Assembly: GCA_030147645.1 (NCBI GenBank)
Contig: JASBUY010000115.1
Span: 1 to 6,847 of the forward strand
Direction of reading: 5' to 3'
From: Aquabacter sp.
GTDB taxonomy: Bacteria > Pseudomonadota > Alphaproteobacteria > Rhizobiales > Xanthobacteraceae
DNA length: 6,847 bases
A program made the translations under genes and the position numbers. Shown in pieces: positions 6,630 through 6,847 of the stretch. The notes under the pieces were generated by a model. It was not told the origin of the DNA. It searched no databases and saw nothing but the letters and a program-made list of their open reading frames with translations. Position 1 is the first letter of the stretch; every line of letters begins with the position of its first letter.

Positions 6630-6681
6630 TAGAGCCCAATGCACCGATCAAGTTGATTCAACCTGATCGGATCAGGCTCTA
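6630..6681. repeat. Second internal hairpin, TAGAGCC...GGCTCTA palindrome
   Basis: An outer 7-bp stem, TAGAGCC (6630-6636) with GGCTCTA (6675-6681), encloses an inner 12-pair stem, CCGATCAAGTTG (6644-6655) with CAACCTGATCGG (6659-6670), over the loop ATT. There is one mismatch (6651 against 6663), which becomes a G-U pair in the minus-strand RNA. A palindrome bounded by TAGAGC/GCTCTA with a GATCAAG-type core resembles dispersed intergenic palindromes I remember from Hyphomicrobiales genomes; that resemblance is from memory only. Confidence 0.7.
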
Positions 6682-6701
6682 GGCGACGGATCGCTTGAAA
6701 A

Positions 6702-6847
6702 TCACGCCTTGCCGCGAACCCAGCGCAGCGTCGTCTCCGCCACGCGGCGGCCGAGATGAGCAGCGGTGCGGCGGTCCGCGTCGGAGGGGGCCACATCCGG
6801 ACCCTGGTCGATATTGGACTGGGCGAAGGCGCCGCCGAAGCCGCCGA
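6702..6847 (-). CDS. C-terminal end of a probable flavodoxin-fold NAD(P)H/FMN oxidoreductase (truncated by the window)
   Basis: On the minus strand an open frame enters from the right edge and ends at a TGA (complement of 6702-6704), giving the last 47 residues. It starts GGFGGAFAQSNIDQGP and ends LRWVRGKA. The part ...SDADRRTAAHLGRRVAE... resembles the end of flavodoxin-like NAD(P)H oxidoreductases (the FMN_red/WrbA-like group), where the last helix carries an A..LG+RVA pattern. Third codon positions are almost all G or C, as in the neighbouring genes, and the frame stays open to the edge, so I regard it as coding. It is convergent with hflX, and the catalytic and flavin-binding parts lie outside the window. 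The family call is tentative and rests only on this tail. Confidence 0.55.
   Translation of the reverse strand, partial: GGFGGAFAQSNIDQGPDVAPSDADRRTAAHLGRRVAETTLRWVRGKA

Larger units (their letters stand above)
6552..6694. repeat. Compound inverted-repeat element, MITE-like or REP-like
   Basis: This fills most of the 169-base space between the convergent hflX and the minus-strand gene. The ends are a perfect 14-base inverted repeat: GCGATCCGTCGCCT (6552-6565) against AGGCGACGGATCGC (6681-6694). Between them lie two further hairpins (6567-6618 and 6630-6681), so the whole can fold as a three-way junction. The outer stem can extend by two G-U pairs and, after a one-base bulge at 6549, by TTC (6546-6548) against GAA (6697-6699). 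The interior is clearly richer in A+T than the genes around it. I see no target-site duplication and no coding sequence. It could be a small mobile or dispersed palindromic element, a bidirectional transcription stop, or both. Confidence 0.75.

Noticed and set aside
6545..6701. Target-site duplication around the inverted-repeat element
   Set aside because: The bases flanking the two ends (GTTCGGG and TTGAAAA) do not match, so no insertion event can be shown from this window.
1..6847. CRISPR array, tRNA or rRNA gene, insertion sequence, prophage or defence system
   Set aside because: No direct-repeat array, tRNA-like cloverleaf, transposase, integrase or nuclease signature was seen on either strand; nearly all the window is explained by ordinary chromosomal genes.

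Overview
The window reads as a stretch of alphaproteobacterial chromosome, most likely from the order Hyphomicrobiales (Rhizobiales). The Xanthobacter/Azorhizobium/Ancylobacter side of that order is my best guess. The evidence is the high G+C content with strong third-position GC, the short-tailed alphaproteobacterial type of Hfq, an NtrX whose central domain lacks the GAFTGA loop, and the gene order ntrX-trkA-trkH-dat-hfq-hflX. Parts of this order (ntrYX, trkA, dat, hfq, hflX) recur in alphaproteobacteria. The genus is inference and not proven by the sequence.

Layout: six genes run rightwards with little space between them. The window opens inside ntrX (1-1005, the REC domain lies upstream). 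After 63 bases come trkA (1069-2445) and trkH (2449-3867, only 3 bases after trkA), the cytosolic gate and membrane subunit of a Trk-type K+ uptake system. A D-amino-acid transaminase gene (3881-4741) follows after 13 bases. A 129-141 base gap carries two small inverted repeats, a possible promoter and a leader hairpin. It precedes hfq (4871 or 4883 to 5134), which is followed at once by hflX (5141-6532). The end of a convergent gene (6702-6847, minus strand) closes the window. Its C-terminus looks like a flavodoxin-type NAD(P)H/FMN oxidoreductase.

The genes fall into three functional groups. ntrX is the response regulator of a nitrogen/redox two-component system. trkA-trkH handles K+ and is probably translationally coupled. 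hfq-hflX joins an sRNA chaperone to a ribosome-splitting stress GTPase, as in many proteobacteria, and may have its own promoter in the gap after dat. In rhizobia-related bacteria both NtrYX and Hfq (NrfA in Azorhizobium) feed into nitrogen control, so the neighbourhood has some regulatory logic, but that link is inference.

I see no phage, IS, CRISPR, tRNA, rRNA or defence system here. The most unusual items are a 143-base compound inverted-repeat element between hflX and the convergent gene, which can be drawn as a three-way junction, and a TrkH whose third pore loop seems to lack the usual filter glycine.
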